Assembly: GCF_017876405.1 (NCBI RefSeq)
Contig: NZ_JAGINW010000001.1
Span: 2,369,203-2,433,202, forward strand
Reading direction: 5' to 3'
Origin: Kibdelosporangium banguiense
Lineage (GTDB): Bacteria; Actinomycetota; Actinomycetes; Mycobacteriales; Pseudonocardiaceae
Length of the DNA stretch: 64,000 nt
The notes beneath the pieces were generated by a model, which saw nothing but the letters and a program-made list of their open reading frames with translations, made no database searches and was not told the origin of the DNA. A program made the translations under genes and the position numbers. Below are positions 1 through 10,211 of the stretch, in pieces. Numbering within the stretch: the first letter of the stretch is position 1; every line of letters starts with the position of its first letter.

Positions 1-16
1 TGGGGGGTGACCAGCC

Positions 17-1474
17 GTGCCGGGTCAGGTGTCCGAGGAGGCGGAGAGGTCGGTGGCGCAGGAGTCCGGCGAGCCGGAGCCCCGGCGCTGGAGCGCGGGC
101 AAGGGACTCGTCTTCGGGCAGCTGGCACTGGTGATCCTGGTGGCGCTGACCGGTGTGGCGCTCGTGCTGGGGTTCGCCAACAAGGATCGGTGCACCGGTC
201 CGCACTTCGACCAGTGGGGCCGCAGCGAGCCTGACTACACGCAGCGCGCGCGCAACGAAGTCTGCTATTCCGACATCCAGTACCTGTGGATCGGCCGGGA
301 CATCGACCGGCACGTGTTCCCTTATATCCACGGTTCCATCAACGCCAAGGGCGATCTGGCCGGCGGGACCGTCGAATACCCGGTGCTCACCGGGGTCCTG
401 ATTTGGCTGGGCGCGTTGTTCGCGCACACCGACGCCGGGTTCCTGCTCGGTTCGGCGATCCTGATGGCGCCGTTCGGCCTGCTTACCGCCTGGTTGCTCG
501 GCAAGCTCGCGCGTTGGCGAGCGCTGCTATGGGCCATCGGTCCACCGCTTGTGCTGTACGCGTTCCATAACTGGGATCTGCCGGTTGTGCTGTGCGCGGT
601 CGCCGCGGTGTACGTAATGCATCGAGGCTGGGGCAAGGTAGGCGCGAACCGTCCGTTAATGGAGCGTGCGACACTCGCTTCAGTACTGCTCGGGCTCGGG
701 TTCACGTTCAAGCTCTATCCGGCGATTTTCGTGCTGCCGTTGATGCTGTATGTGTTGACCGGCGGTCGGGCGGGCACGGAACTGCCACCGGGCAAGCGCT
801 ACGACGTCAAGGGCATGTTCCGGATCGCCGGGGTCGCGTTGGGGACCGCCGTGCTGGTGAACCTGCCGTTCGCGCTGGCCGGGTTCGAGGGCTGGAAGGC
901 GTCCTTCACCTTCCAGGGCCTGCGGCAGGCCGACATCACCACGAACTCGTTCTGGTTCTGGGGTTTCCGGCCGGACTCGGATCCGAAGAACGCCGAGTTC
1001 CAGGACATGGTCAGCCTGTGGTCGCCGATCACGGTCCTCGCGTCGTTCGCGCTGGCGCTCTACCTGGGCTGGCGGCGCTACAAGCGCGATGGCACGTATC
1101 CGTGGATCGCTGTCTCGGCGGCGATGCTGTGCGGGTTCCTGCTGTTTCACAAGGTCCACTCGCCGCAGTACACGCTGTGGCTGGTGCCGATGCTGGTGCT
1201 GTTGCGGGTGCACATCGGCTGGTCGATCGCGTACTACATCGCCGACATCGCGATGGGGATCGGCATTTTCCGCTGGTACCACGCGATCGACGTGGGCAAG
1301 GCGACCACGATCTACGACGGGTTCACCGCGCAGGCGGTGATGATCGGGGTGTGGGGCCGGGCGGCGTTGCTGGTCGGGCTGTTCTTCGCGTTCCTGAACG
1401 CGAAGTCCACTCTGGACGATCCGGTGCCGGACACGTTCCTGCCCGGCGCACCCAAACCGGCTACGCTGAGTTAG
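17..1474 (+). CDS. GT87-like polytopic membrane glycosyltransferase (DUF2029 type)
   Basis: Predicted GT-C fold, polyprenyl-phosphate-sugar-dependent mannosyltransferase of the plasma membrane, with the active site expected on the outer face (family knowledge). The 485-residue product has a soluble N-terminal tail, a first span at about residues 33-54, an outer loop with CYSDI (83-87) and EYPVLTG, then about ten more spans and a conserved HSPQYTLWLVP block. CYSDI, EYPV.TG and SPQY.LWLVP recur in the second copy at 2720-4240. An in-frame TGA lies at 8-10 and the G-run at 2-7 is a suitable ribosome binding site for GTG at 17. Relatives such as PimE mannosylate PIMs or lipoglycans; the acceptor here cannot be read from sequence. 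Confidence 0.85.
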   Translation: MPGQVSEEAERSVAQESGEPEPRRWSAGKGLVFGQLALVILVALTGVALVLGFANKDRCTGPHFDQWGRSEPDYTQRARNEVCYSDIQYLWIGRDIDRHVFPYIHGSINAKGDLAGGTVEYPVLTGVLIWLGALFAHTDAGFLLGSAILMAPFGLLTAWLLGKLARWRALLWAIGPPLVLYAFHNWDLPVVLCAVAAVYVMHRGWGKVGANRPLMERATLASVLLGLGFTFKLYPAIFVLPLMLYVLTGGRAGTELPPGKRYDVKGMFRIAGVALGTAVLVNLPFALAGFEGWKASFTFQGLRQADITTNSFWFWGFRPDSDPKNAEFQDMVSLWSPITVLASFALALYLGWRRYKRDGTYPWIAVSAAMLCGFLLFHKVHSPQYTLWLVPMLVLLRVHIGWSIAYYIADIAMGIGIFRWYHAIDVGKATTIYDGFTAQAVMIGVWGRAALLVGLFFAFLNAKSTLDDPVPDTFLPGAPKPATLS

Positions 1475-1545
1475 CTCCTTTGTCCGTTGCGTGCCGGATT
1501 GTCAGCCGTTCGGCGGTCGTTCGGTGATCGCCAAGGACAGCAGTT

Positions 1546-2754
1546 TTGAATGTCATGAAACGACTGCTGGCACTCGGGATGGCGACCACGCTCGCGATCG
1601 GCCTGGTGACGACGTCCAGTTCGGCGCAGACGCCCGGCGGCTGGGTGGGGACGTGGGCGACCTCGCCCGCGACCGGCGTGGCCGGCACGGAGAACGGGTA
1701 CCCGAACTACTCGATCCGCAATGTGGTGCACACCAGCATCGGCGGCGCGAGTGTCCGGGTGCGACTGTCCAATGCGTTCGGTACGAAACCCTTACAGTTC
1801 GGGCGTGTCACGGTTGCTGTTGCCGCCGAGCCGAACAGTCCGCGTGCTCTCGCGGGCAGCATGCGCACCCTGACATTCAGCAGATCGCAAACGATCACAG
1901 TGCCGCCAGGCGCCGAAGTACTCAGCGACGCGTCGCCGTTGCGGGTGCCCGAGGACGGCGATTTGCTTGTCACGACCTATGTTCCGACTCCCTCAGGGCC
2001 GGTCACCTACCATCCGGCGGCGTTGCAGACATCGTTCTTCACGCGTGCCGGCGATTTCGCGGCTGAGGAATCCGGTGCCTCGTTCAACGAACGCACCTCG
2101 GTCTGGCATTACGTCAGCGGTGTCGACGTGCAGGGCACGCCCGCGACCGGCGCGGTGGTCACACTCGGTGACTCGATCACCGACGGCGTCGGGTCCACCG
2201 CGGGCACCAACCGCCGCTGGCCGGACGTGCTCGCCGACCGGCTCAAGACCAGCCAGCGCCGGCTGGGCGTGCTCAACGCCGGGATCAGCGGCAACCGGCT
2301 GCTGCTGGACGGCACGGACTTCGGCCGGAACGCGCTGGCCAGGCTGGACGAGGACGTGCTCAGCCTCGGCGGGGTGCGCACCCTGATCGTGTTCGAGGGC
2401 GTCAACGACATCCAGCAGACCCCGCACCAGACCGATCCGCAGCAGATCATCTCGGCGTACCGGCAGATCGCCGCGCAGGCCAGAGCCCGTGGCATCCGCG
2501 TGCTCGGCGCCACGATCACCCCGTTCAAGGGCTGGCGGTCCTGGACCGAGGAACTCGAAGTCACCCGTCAGGCCGTCAACACCTTCGTCCGTACCGGCGG
2601 CGCGTTCGACGGCGTGATCGATTTCGACGCCGTCGTCCGTGACCCGCAGGACCCACAGCGGATCAAGCCCGAGTACGACACCGGCGACCACCTGCACCCG
2701 GGTGACGCGGGTCTGCGCGCTATGGGCGAGGCGGTGCCGCTCGCTTTGCTCTGA
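1546..2754 (+). CDS. secreted SGNH/GDSL-family esterase or lipase
   Basis: Predicted extracellular serine esterase. Residues 1-27 form a signal peptide (KRLL, hydrophobic core, SSA cleavage region). Residues about 30-200 form a beta-rich N-terminal domain. The SGNH core follows: GDSITDG at 208-214 (nucleophile Ser210), GISGN at 246-250, GVND at 285-288, and catalytic D..HP at 381-385 (Asp381, His384). All four SGNH blocks are present, so the enzyme should be active. TTG at 1546 is preferred because AAGGA at 1533-1537 is 8 nt upstream; the in-frame ATG at 1555 is too far from it. The 3' end overlaps the convergent GT87 gene by 35 bp. Natural substrate is unknown. Confidence 0.9.
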   Translation: MNVMKRLLALGMATTLAIGLVTTSSSAQTPGGWVGTWATSPATGVAGTENGYPNYSIRNVVHTSIGGASVRVRLSNAFGTKPLQFGRVTVAVAAEPNSPRALAGSMRTLTFSRSQTITVPPGAEVLSDASPLRVPEDGDLLVTTYVPTPSGPVTYHPAALQTSFFTRAGDFAAEESGASFNERTSVWHYVSGVDVQGTPATGAVVTLGDSITDGVGSTAGTNRRWPDVLADRLKTSQRRLGVLNAGISGNRLLLDGTDFGRNALARLDEDVLSLGGVRTLIVFEGVNDIQQTPHQTDPQQIISAYRQIAAQARARGIRVLGATITPFKGWRSWTEELEVTRQAVNTFVRTGGAFDGVIDFDAVVRDPQDPQRIKPEYDTGDHLHPGDAGLRAMGEAVPLALL

Positions 2755-4240
2755 TGAGGAACTTGTCGTCGGCCCCGTCGAGCACACCGCCGGCGGGGTC
2801 GTCGTCACCGAACTTGCGGACCAGGTCGCGCTCCGGGTGGTAGATCTCGTAGACCACGAGTGCGCACAACGCGATCACCACGACGTCGCGGATCACGACC
2901 ATGCCGAGGAACCACTCGATCGTCAGGCCTTTGTGGTCCAGGCCGAGGTAGTACATCATCCGCGGCACCCAGACCAGCGCGTCGACGGCCATCCACGTGA
3001 GCAGGATCTTCCACCTGGGCACCGCGAGAACGGCGAGCGGAACGAGCCACAGCGAGTACTGCGGGCTCCACACCTTGTTGATCAGCAGGAACGCCGCGAC
3101 CAGCAGGAAGCCGAGTTGCGCGACACGTGGCCGTGTCGGTGCGGTCAACGCGACCCAGCCGACGGCCGCGCACACGATCAGGAACAGCACGGCTGTCACA
3201 GTGTTGAGCACGGCCGGCGTCTGCCACGCCCCCAGCGTGCCGTCGAACCCGGGCCAGCCGCTGAACTCCGAGATCACGTTGTAGATCGAGTCGGTGTCCG
3301 CGGCCCGGGCGGTGTTGCGCCGGAAGAACTCCCACCAGCCGTCGGGATACGTGAACGCGATCGGCACGTTGATCGCGAGCCACGTCGCCAGCGCGGCGAC
3401 CGTGGTCCGTTTCCATTCCCGGAGCTTCCCGGTTCTCAGGCACAACACGAACAGCACGCCGAGCAGGAGCAGTGGATAGAATTTCGCCGCGCCGCCGAAC
3501 CCGATCAGCACACCGGCGAGCACAGGACGTTTACGCGCCCAGGCGAGAACACCGGCCGCGGCGGCCGCCGTCGCCAGCGCATCGAAGTTGGTGAACGCAT
3601 GCACCAGAACAAGCGGTGACGCGGCGACGAGAATCGCGTCCCATGGCCTTCGGCGTGCGGTGCGGGCCACCGCCCACACCGTCACCAGCCACGCCAAAGC
3701 CAGCCAGAACGCGGTGATGTTGAAGTACACGGCGACCGGGATGGCCGACAGCAGGCCCGCATCGAGCCAGCCCGCGGTGAGCTTCGCGTTCACCCACTGG
3801 AACATCCCGGTGACCACCGGATACTCCATGTAGCGGGTCTGCTGGTTCGGCTTGCCCTGATCGTCGACCCAGCTCGTCCGGTACGGGAACGTGTCGGGCC
3901 GGTCGAGCCGCTCCGCGGTGTAGAGCGGCACGATGTCGGAGTAGCACATCGCGATGTACGGCCGGGCTGTGCGCCAGTCGAGCTCCTGCTGGCCCTGGTC
4001 GTTGGTGTACTGCTGGATGCAGCCCGCCTTGCCGAACCAGCTCAGCGTCAGCGCGGCCACGGCCACCAGCAACGCGATGCGCAGCGGCGTCCAGAACCAC
4101 TGGCGGCCGATCTGCGCGTGCTTGCCGAGAGGACCACCGATCGGGCTGGTGGCACTCGCGGCAAGCGGTCCCGTCAAGGTGGGAGCGACTCGCTCGGTTG
4201 TGTCGAGCGAGTCGGTGTCACCAATTTCGTCGGGCTGCAC
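2720..4240 (-). CDS. second GT87-like membrane glycosyltransferase
   Basis: 506 residues, same architecture as the protein at 17-1474: a cytoplasmic tail of about 50 residues, a first span, an outer loop with CYSDI, then [16 protein letters not shown] and [10 protein letters not shown]. Corresponds in position to Rv0051 of M. tuberculosis, which also lies downstream of the class A PBP gene. It starts 22 nt after the stop of the PBP gene and is almost certainly co-transcribed with it. This pairs a lipid-linked sugar transferase with a peptidoglycan synthase (inference). The C-terminus ends in a charged tail ([10 protein letters not shown]). The C-terminal 35 bp overlap the end of the opposing esterase gene. 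Confidence 0.85.
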   Translation of the reverse strand: MQPDEIGDTDSLDTTERVAPTLTGPLAASATSPIGGPLGKHAQIGRQWFWTPLRIALLVAVAALTLSWFGKAGCIQQYTNDQGQQELDWRTARPYIAMCYSDIVPLYTAERLDRPDTFPYRTSWVDDQGKPNQQTRYMEYPVVTGMFQWVNAKLTAGWLDAGLLSAIPVAVYFNITAFWLALAWLVTVWAVARTARRRPWDAILVAASPLVLVHAFTNFDALATAAAAAGVLAWARKRPVLAGVLIGFGGAAKFYPLLLLGVLFVLCLRTGKLREWKRTTVAALATWLAINVPIAFTYPDGWWEFFRRNTARAADTDSIYNVISEFSGWPGFDGTLGAWQTPAVLNTVTAVLFLIVCAAVGWVALTAPTRPRVAQLGFLLVAAFLLINKVWSPQYSLWLVPLAVLAVPRWKILLTWMAVDALVWVPRMMYYLGLDHKGLTIEWFLGMVVIRDVVVIALCALVVYEIYHPERDLVRKFGDDDPAGGVLDGADDKFLIRAKRAAPPRP

Positions 4241-4262
4241 GCGCAGATGCTAGTGGGTGGGC

Positions 4263-7031
4263 TCAGCCACCACCGGAGGAGAACTCGTCTCCGTTGGTAC
4301 CGCCGTTACCTCCTCCTCCTCCACCACCACCACCGGCGCCTCCACCAGGGATGGTGAAGGTGGGCCGGGTGTTTGTTGTCTTGGGCGGCGTCGTGGGCTT
4401 GTCGTCCGTGTCGTCAGGCGGCTTGTTCTCGCTGTTCTGCGTCGTGGCCCTGTTGGTGTTCGGGTCGGTCTGCCTGTTGGTCTGCGGGTTGGTGTTGGTG
4501 ATCACGGCGTCCTGCGCGGACTTGCCGATCGCCACGTACTCGGAGAACTTCTCCTTCTCCTTGCCCTTCAGGTACGTGTCCATGAACTTCTTCCAGATCT
4601 CTCCGGAGAGCCCGCTACCGAACACCGCTTTGCCCTGCTTGTTGCGCACCGGCGTGTTGTCGTCCGTGCCGACCCAGACCGCCGCGGAGATCTGCGGCGT
4701 GTAGCCGACCATCCAGGCCGCGCAGTTGTCGGACTTCTTGGTCTTGCCGGCGACTTCGGCGCAGCCGTGCGTACCGGTCTTACCGGCGCAGATACGACCG
4801 TCGGCGCACTTGAGTTTCTCGTTGTTCGCGACCACCGGGATCAGCGACTCGGTGACGTTGCGCGCGATCTTGGAGTTCTCCTCCGGGTCGTTCTTGCTGA
4901 ACGCGGCCTCGCCACCGGAGTTGGCGCCGTCAGAGTCGAGCACGATCTTGTTGTTGTCGTTCGGGTCGGTGACCTTCGCGACGAGGTGCGGCGTCCGCTT
5001 GGTGCCGTTGGCCGCGAAGGTCGCGTACGCACCTGCCATGTTGATCGGCCGCGCCTGGTAGTCACCACCGCCGATGGCGATGTTGAGGTCCGGTTGCGCG
5101 GTGGTGCCTTCGATCGGGATGCCCTTGGCACCCACGTTCTTCGGGATGCCCGCTTCGATCGCGGCCTCAGCCACCTTCTTGGTACCGACCTCGTTGTAGG
5201 CGATGTCGGCGAACACGGTGTTGATCGACAGCTCCATGGCCTTGGCAACAGTGCATTGCTTGCCGCACTTGTCGCTGTTCTCCGAGTTGTTGATCACCGA
5301 GCAGTTCTTCGGGTTCTTCTCACAGTTCGGGCCGAACATCCGGGGTGTCGTGCCGTCGTAGACCTCGCCGAGGCCCTTGCCCTTGTGCAGCAACGCCACG
5401 AGGTCGAACGGCTTGAACGACGATCCGGGGTTCTGCCAGGCACGGGCGTAGTCGAAGCCGTTCTTGGCCGCGTTGTACCCGTAGTACGCGAGCACGCGGC
5501 CGGTGGCGGGGTCCACCGCGACCAGCGCCTGACGCAGGTTCTGCGGTTGGCCTGCCATCACCGTGTCGATCGCGTCCTTGGCCAGCTTCTGCGCGGCCGG
5601 ATCGATCGTGAGCTCGACGTTGTAGCCGTTCTTGCCGAGCTTCTCCTCGGAGATGCCCTGGGCGTCCAGCTCGCGCTTGGCCTGCTCCCAGATCAGCTGC
5701 ATGTCCGGCGTCATCTGGTTGTTGGTCTGGGCCACGTTGGCCATCTGCGGGAACTGCGCCGCTTTCCGCTTGTCGGCCGGGTACCACTTCTGCTCGACCA
5801 TCTTGTTCATCACGTAGTTCCAGCGTTCCTGAACCCAGTCCGGGTCGCCGCCCGCGCGGCCGGGCTGCTGGATGACGCCTGCGAGGGTGGCCGCTTCTTC
5901 CGGCGTGAGGTCCTCGAGCTTGTCCCTGTTGTAGTACACCTTCGCGGCCGCGGCGATGCCGTACGCGCGTTTGCCGAAGTAGATGGTGTTCAGGTAGGCC
6001 GTGATGATGTCGTCTTTGTTCATCGTGTTGGACATCTTGTAGGCCGTGGCGAGTTCCATGAACTTACGGGTGAGCGTCTTCTGCTCGTCGCGGGTGGCCT
6101 TCTTGACGTACTGCTGGGTGATGGTCGAACCACCGCCGCCACCACCGGTGACGTTGTTCCAGACGGCGCGCATGATGCCGCTGACGTCGAAGCCGTTGTT
6201 GGTCTCGAAGGTGTTGTCCTCGGCAGCGAAAACCGCGTGCTTGACCGTGTCGGGGATCTGCTCCTTGGTGACCAGGGTCCGCCGGCCCTCAGGCGCGATC
6301 GTGGTGAAGTTGCTGCCGTCTCCCCACTTGACGGTGACCGTCTTGTCGAGCTGGGCGGCGATCGTCTTCGGGTCCGGCACGTCGACGATCTGGTACGCCA
6401 CGAAGAACGCGACCAGCGGCGCGATCATCATCAGCGCCATGAAGACGTAGCTGGTCCGCCGGACGCGTCGCCAGATCTTCTTGCGGCGCCTGCGGCGTGC
6501 GTCCTCCTCTGACTCCAGTGGCTCGTCGTACTGGCTGTCCGGGTCGTCGTAGCCGTAGCCCTCGTCCTCGAACTCACGGTGCGTCAGCAGCTCAGGCTCG
6601 GGCGATGTACGGCCACGGCCGTGCAACGGCGTGATCATGTCCGTCGCCTGCTCGGCAGGATTGCCGGTGCCCTGACGGACCACCACAGTCTGCTGCCCGG
6701 CCTGGCCTGGGCCTGGCGGACGAGCACCCGGCGGCATCTGGCGGGGCCCACCCGGGCCACCCGGGCCACCCGGGCCTGGTGGGCGTCCCGGCGGCCGCGC
6801 CGGTCCGCCCGGCGGGGGCCCGCCATTGCGGCCCATCGGCGGGCGCGGGTGCTGCGTGGTGGGGCGCTCAGGCGGCGCCTCGGTCGGCCACTGGGGCTGC
6901 GCCGGAGCGTCGTCATCGAACGACGGCTTCCAGAAGCCGGTGCTTTCCCCCGATTGTTCCTGGCGACGCCCGCGCCTGCCGGCGTCCGGGTCGTCACCCG
7001 TCGGCCATTGCGGGTCTCTGTGGTCGTTCAC
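4263..7031 (-). CDS. ponA: class A penicillin-binding protein, PonA1-like (GT51 transglycosylase and transpeptidase)
   Basis: Bifunctional peptidoglycan synthase: polymerises lipid II and cross-links stem peptides outside the membrane. 922 residues. About 190 cytoplasmic residues rich in Pro/Gly and acid come first, then one span at about 192-215. The GT51 domain carries the catalytic Glu of AAEDNTFE (about 271) and GGSTITQQ. The transpeptidase has SSFK (Ser537, Lys540), SIN (602-604) and KTGT (751-754). A Gly/Thr/Asn-rich low-complexity tail of about 80 residues ends the protein. GTG at 7031 is chosen: GGAAGG sits 7 nt upstream and the protein then begins VNDHRDPQWP. An upstream extension to 7148 would overlap DUF5318. 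Expected operon: DUF5318 - ponA - GT87. Confidence 0.95.
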   Translation of the reverse strand: MNDHRDPQWPTGDDPDAGRRGRRQEQSGESTGFWKPSFDDDAPAQPQWPTEAPPERPTTQHPRPPMGRNGGPPPGGPARPPGRPPGPGGPGGPGGPRQMPPGARPPGPGQAGQQTVVVRQGTGNPAEQATDMITPLHGRGRTSPEPELLTHREFEDEGYGYDDPDSQYDEPLESEEDARRRRRKKIWRRVRRTSYVFMALMMIAPLVAFFVAYQIVDVPDPKTIAAQLDKTVTVKWGDGSNFTTIAPEGRRTLVTKEQIPDTVKHAVFAAEDNTFETNNGFDVSGIMRAVWNNVTGGGGGGSTITQQYVKKATRDEQKTLTRKFMELATAYKMSNTMNKDDIITAYLNTIYFGKRAYGIAAAAKVYYNRDKLEDLTPEEAATLAGVIQQPGRAGGDPDWVQERWNYVMNKMVEQKWYPADKRKAAQFPQMANVAQTNNQMTPDMQLIWEQAKRELDAQGISEEKLGKNGYNVELTIDPAAQKLAKDAIDTVMAGQPQNLRQALVAVDPATGRVLAYYGYNAAKNGFDYARAWQNPGSSFKPFDLVALLHKGKGLGEVYDGTTPRMFGPNCEKNPKNCSVINNSENSDKCGKQCTVAKAMELSINTVFADIAYNEVGTKKVAEAAIEAGIPKNVGAKGIPIEGTTAQPDLNIAIGGGDYQARPINMAGAYATFAANGTKRTPHLVAKVTDPNDNNKIVLDSDGANSGGEAAFSKNDPEENSKIARNVTESLIPVVANNEKLKCADGRICAGKTGTHGCAEVAGKTKKSDNCAAWMVGYTPQISAAVWVGTDDNTPVRNKQGKAVFGSGLSGEIWKKFMDTYLKGKEKEKFSEYVAIGKSAQDAVITNTNPQTNRQTDPNTNRATTQNSENKPPDDTDDKPTTPPKTTNTRPTFTIPGGGAGGGGGGGGGNGGTNGDEFSSGGG

Positions 7032-7101
7032 GAATGGGCCTTCCAGACGTCCGCGAGCATGCGGAGCAGCTTGTGACGAGACAAGTGCGTTTGCAACCGC
7101 C

Positions 7102-7506
7102 TCACTCCGCCACTGTTCTCCTGCGTGGCTTGCCGGAACGCAGTCCACGCGTTCCCAAGACGTATGACTGCACTAGGTGGTTCCATGAACATGTGCGGCA
7201 AACTTCTACCGCATACACGGTGAACTCCTCATAGAGGTTCGCCAATCTGGCAAGTTCCTCCGGAGCACGTGCGGATCCGGACGCGTGCTTGAGCTCGTCA
7301 CCGTAGATCCAGGACACCAGTGTGAGTGGTTCCTTGCGGCAGACCGGGCAGGTCACCTCGGTGGGCTGACCATGGAACTTCGCTGCTCGCAGCAGGTATG
7401 GGCTGGCGTCGCAGACGTCCATGGTGCCGACCCGGCCGGAATAGACCTCGGCGAGCAGCGCCCTGCGCTGTAACGCGTAGTCCACGACCTGACGTTGGGT
7501 CCGCAC
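7102..7506 (-). CDS. DUF5318 protein with two CxxC pairs
   Basis: 134-residue conserved actinobacterial protein of unknown function, equivalent in position to Rv0049. Visible features: VRTQRQVVDYALQRRALL at the N-terminus, CPVC (residues 53-56) and CRTC (103-106), which would form a zinc-ribbon-like metal site, and a basic tail. GTG at 7506 matches the family N-terminus; the open frame continues upstream but is not conserved-looking and overlaps the padR promoter. Only a distant GGAGGG lies 19 nt upstream. It precedes ponA by 70 nt on the same strand, so a role linked to envelope growth is plausible (inference). Confidence 0.85.
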   Translation of the reverse strand: MRTQRQVVDYALQRRALLAEVYSGRVGTMDVCDASPYLLRAAKFHGQPTEVTCPVCRKEPLTLVSWIYGDELKHASGSARAPEELARLANLYEEFTVYAVEVCRTCSWNHLVQSYVLGTRGLRSGKPRRRTVAE

Positions 7507-7643
7507 AAGCCACAGCGTACGTGCCCTCCGCTGAGGGTCGTTGGGCCGTTCAGGGCAGTGCGTTGCCAAGTGGGCGGCTACCAGCGGATCAAGGCAGGGG
7601 TGTCGATTACCACAGGCGCATTTTCTTGAACCGGCGCGCGATG

Positions 7644-7668
7644 TATCGGCACGATATAGTTGTCGATA
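7644..7668 (+). promoter_or_regulatory. candidate PadR operator / promoter
   Basis: AT-rich 25-bp dyad in a GC-rich context. TATCG-gca-CGATA (7644-7656) is a perfect inverted repeat, and TATCG at 7644 also pairs with CGATA at 7664-7668. The word TATAGT (7655-7660) inside it fits a -10 element for padR at 7696, so binding would block its own transcription. Autoregulation is typical of PadR proteins; no binding data are available. Confidence 0.5.
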
Positions 7669-7695
7669 GGTCAGTGCACACGTGAGGAGGTCTCG

Positions 7696-8238
7696 GTGCT
7701 CGAGTTCGCCATCCTCGGTCTGCTGCACGAGGCCTCCATGCATGGCTACGAGCTGCGTAAACGCCTCTACGACCTGCTCGGCACGCTGCGCACCTTCTCG
7801 TACGGCTCCCTGTACCCGACGCTGCGCCGTCTGCTGCGCGCCGGGCTGATCGTCGAGGAGGAGCCCGACGAGAACCGCACGTGGGGCCGTCGGGCCAAAC
7901 GTGTCTACAAACTGACCGCCGAAGGCAAGGAACGGTTCGCCGACCTGCTGGCCGACGCCGGTCCACAGACTTGGGACGACGAGGGGTTCGGCGTCCATAT
8001 GGCGTTCTTCTCCCGGACACCGGCCGAGGTCAGGATGCGAATCCTGGAAGGCCGCAGGCGGCGGGTGGAGGAGCGCAGGGAAGGGCAGCGCTCCGCACTG
8101 GCCCGCGCGGGCGAGCAGATCGACCGGTACACGCGGGAGTTGCACCGGATGGGCCTGGAGAGCAGTGAACGCGAAGTCCGCTGGCTCAACGAGCTGATCG
8201 CCGAAGAGCAGCGAGAGCAGGACGGCGGGGCTCGCTGA
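7696..8238 (+). CDS. PadR-family transcriptional regulator
   Basis: 180-residue PadR regulator: an N-terminal winged helix (about residues 1-85, with the ILGLLHE...HGYELRKRL and SYGSLYPTLRRLLRAGLI signatures) followed by a long helical dimerisation region (about 110-175) typical of the two-domain PadR subtype. GTG at 7696 is preferred: GAGGAGG at 7684-7690 is 5 nt upstream, while the earlier ATG at 7660 lies inside the presumed operator. It sits just upstream of ino1 in the same order as Rv0047c/Rv0046c, so control of inositol-phosphate synthesis or of itself is likely (inference). The effector is unknown. Confidence 0.9.
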   Translation: MLEFAILGLLHEASMHGYELRKRLYDLLGTLRTFSYGSLYPTLRRLLRAGLIVEEEPDENRTWGRRAKRVYKLTAEGKERFADLLADAGPQTWDDEGFGVHMAFFSRTPAEVRMRILEGRRRRVEERREGQRSALARAGEQIDRYTRELHRMGLESSEREVRWLNELIAEEQREQDGGAR

Positions 8239-8309
8239 CTGCTGTTCGCCAAACACCAAGTGACGGCTGCTGAAGGCGCCGTCAGCGGAAAAGGATAAGG
8301 AGAACCGGC

Positions 8310-9392
8310 ATGGGCCAAAGCGTGAAAGTGGCCATCGTCGGCGTCGGCAACTGCGCGGCTTCGCTGGTGCAGGGCGTCCACTACTATCGCGACGCCGATC
8401 CGGCCACCCGCGTGCCCGGCCTGATGCACGTTCGGTTCGGCGAGTACCACGTCCGCGACGTGCAGTTCGTCGCCGCGTTCGACGTGGACGCCAAGAAGGT
8501 CGGCCGTGACCTGTCCGAAGCCATCGTGGCCAGCGAGAACAACACGATCAAGATCTGCGACGTGCCGCCGCTTGGAGTGACCGTGCAGCGCGGCCACACC
8601 CTCGACGGCCTGGGCGACTACTACCGCGAGATCATCACCGAGGCCGACGAGGACCCGGTCGACGTCGTGCAGGTGCTCAAGGAGTCGGGCGCCGACGTGC
8701 TCGTGTCCTACCTGCCGGTCGGCTCCGAGGACGCGGACCGGTTCTACGCACAGTGCGCCATCGACGCGGGCGTGGCCTTCGTCAACGCACTGCCGGTGTT
8801 CATCGCCTCCGACCCGGTATGGGCCGAGAAGTTCCGCGCGGCCGGCGTCCCGATCGTCGGCGACGACATCAAGTCCCAGGTCGGCGCCACCATCACCCAC
8901 CGCGTGATGGCCAAGCTGTTCGAGGACCGCGGCGTCGAGCTGCTGCGCACCTACCAGCTGAACTTCGGCGGCAACATGGACTTCATGAACATGCTGGAGC
9001 GCAAGCGCCTGCAGTCCAAGAAGATCTCCAAGACCCAGTCGGTGACCTCGCAGATCCCGCACGAGATGGAGAAGGCCGACGTGCACATCGGCCCGTCGGA
9101 CCACGTCCCGTGGCTGGACGACCGCAAGTGGGCCTACGTCCGCCTGGAAGGCCGCTCCTTCGGCGACACCCCCCTGAACCTGGAGTACAAGCTCGAGGTC
9201 TGGGACTCCCCCAATTCCGCAGGCGTCATCATCGACGCCGTCCGCGCCGCCAAGATCGCCCTCGACCGCGGTATCGGCGGCCCGATCCTCTCGGCCTCGT
9301 CCTACTTCATGAAGTCCCCGCCGGAGCAGTACTCCGACTCCGAGGCCTACGACGCCGTCGAAGCCTTCATCCGCGGCGACGTCGAGCGCTAA
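8310..9392 (+). CDS. ino1: inositol-3-phosphate synthase
   Basis: Converts glucose 6-phosphate to 1L-myo-inositol 3-phosphate with NAD+; in actinobacteria this feeds phosphatidylinositol, PIMs and mycothiol. 360 residues, normal for the actinobacterial short form. The Rossmann NAD site is [13 protein letters not shown] (7-19). The catalytic half contains [14 protein letters not shown] and [13 protein letters not shown] clear AAGGATAAGGAG lies upstream of ATG 8310. It follows padR by 71 nt and may be read with it or from its own promoter. A short hairpin at 9423-9441 follows. Confidence 0.97.
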   Translation: MGQSVKVAIVGVGNCAASLVQGVHYYRDADPATRVPGLMHVRFGEYHVRDVQFVAAFDVDAKKVGRDLSEAIVASENNTIKICDVPPLGVTVQRGHTLDGLGDYYREIITEADEDPVDVVQVLKESGADVLVSYLPVGSEDADRFYAQCAIDAGVAFVNALPVFIASDPVWAEKFRAAGVPIVGDDIKSQVGATITHRVMAKLFEDRGVELLRTYQLNFGGNMDFMNMLERKRLQSKKISKTQSVTSQIPHEMEKADVHIGPSDHVPWLDDRKWAYVRLEGRSFGDTPLNLEYKLEVWDSPNSAGVIIDAVRAAKIALDRGIGGPILSASSYFMKSPPEQYSDSEAYDAVEAFIRGDVER

Positions 9393-9422
9393 CAAGCGCC
9401 AACACGCCTACGATCGCGTGAC

Positions 9423-9441
9423 GGGCCAGTTACGCTGGCCC
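9423..9441 (+). terminator. short hairpin after ino1
   Basis: GGGCCAG-ttacg-CTGGCCC, a 7-bp stem 30 nt after the ino1 stop and without a T-run. It may terminate ino1 transcription or simply form near the Uma2 leader. Confidence 0.35.
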
Positions 9442-9485
9442 TCATGCGAGATCCTGGTGACTCAAGCCGAGCGGGGAGGTGGAAC

Positions 9486-10082
9486 GTGGCAGCAGAGACG
9501 GTGGCACCTGAGTTTGATCCGCTTGTCGAGTTCTACGGCATGTGGACGACGGAGCTGGCCGAGCACTACTTGCCGATTCCGTTCGCGCGCATGGTCGGCA
9601 AGTACGAGTGCCAGGACGGTTACCTGATCATGAGTCCTCGGGAAGGCAGCCGGAACAGTTACGCGGCCTTGGAACTAGGGCATATCCTGCGTGGCCCAGC
9701 CCGTGCCGCCGGTCATCTCGCATACTTGGCGCTCAACGTGGAGTTTCACTCCAACAGCTGGATCGAGCCTGACCTGGTCGTGCTCAAGCAGCCAGTCGAC
9801 GGCTTGACCTGGATACCCGCCGAGAAGGTGCTGATCCCGATCGAGTTCGTCTCGGCCTCCAGCCGCCGCCGGGACAGAATCGACAAGCCGGGTATGTGTG
9901 CCGAAGCCGGAATTCCGTACTTCATGCGGGTTGAGGTCGACAAGCGCAATGTGCAGGTGACGCTGTGCGAACTTGACCGAGGCGGATACGTGGTTCATGC
10001 AGAGGCTGTCGCTGGGCAGCTGTTCGAGACCGAGTTGCCATTCCCGATCTCCTTCGACCCGGGTGTTCTCCTGGAGCCGTGA
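9486..10082 (+). CDS. Uma2-family PD-(D/E)xK-fold protein (DUF820)
   Basis: 198 residues. Uma2/DUF820 proteins have a restriction-endonuclease-like fold; their cellular role is unproven despite being very abundant in some genomes. The nuclease-core pattern is visible as IEPDLVVL, IEFVSASS and DRIDKPGMCAEAGIPYFMRVE in that order, matching the D, E and following basic residues of the fold. GTG at 9486 is chosen because GGGGAGG at 9473-9479 is 6 nt upstream; an ATG at 9444 has no such site. It stands alone between ino1 and the sigma-factor pairs. A hairpin AGCCGCT/AGCGGCT at 10093-10108 follows its stop. Confidence 0.8.
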   Translation: MAAETVAPEFDPLVEFYGMWTTELAEHYLPIPFARMVGKYECQDGYLIMSPREGSRNSYAALELGHILRGPARAAGHLAYLALNVEFHSNSWIEPDLVVLKQPVDGLTWIPAEKVLIPIEFVSASSRRRDRIDKPGMCAEAGIPYFMRVEVDKRNVQVTLCELDRGGYVVHAEAVAGQLFETELPFPISFDPGVLLEP

Positions 10083-10211
10083 GCTGTCCGGAAGCCGCTG
10101 GAGCGGCTACTGTGTGCCCTGGGCTGAGGACTGTGTGGACGTCCGGTCGCAGGTGGTGAACACCTTCATAACGGCACTAAACCTCTGGCTGGACAGGTGC
10201 GTCAACGCAGT

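Noticed and set aside
6700..6850. Repeat array in the PBP gene
   Set aside because: It is the codon-level echo of the Pro/Gly-rich cytoplasmic tail, not a CRISPR or DNA repeat.
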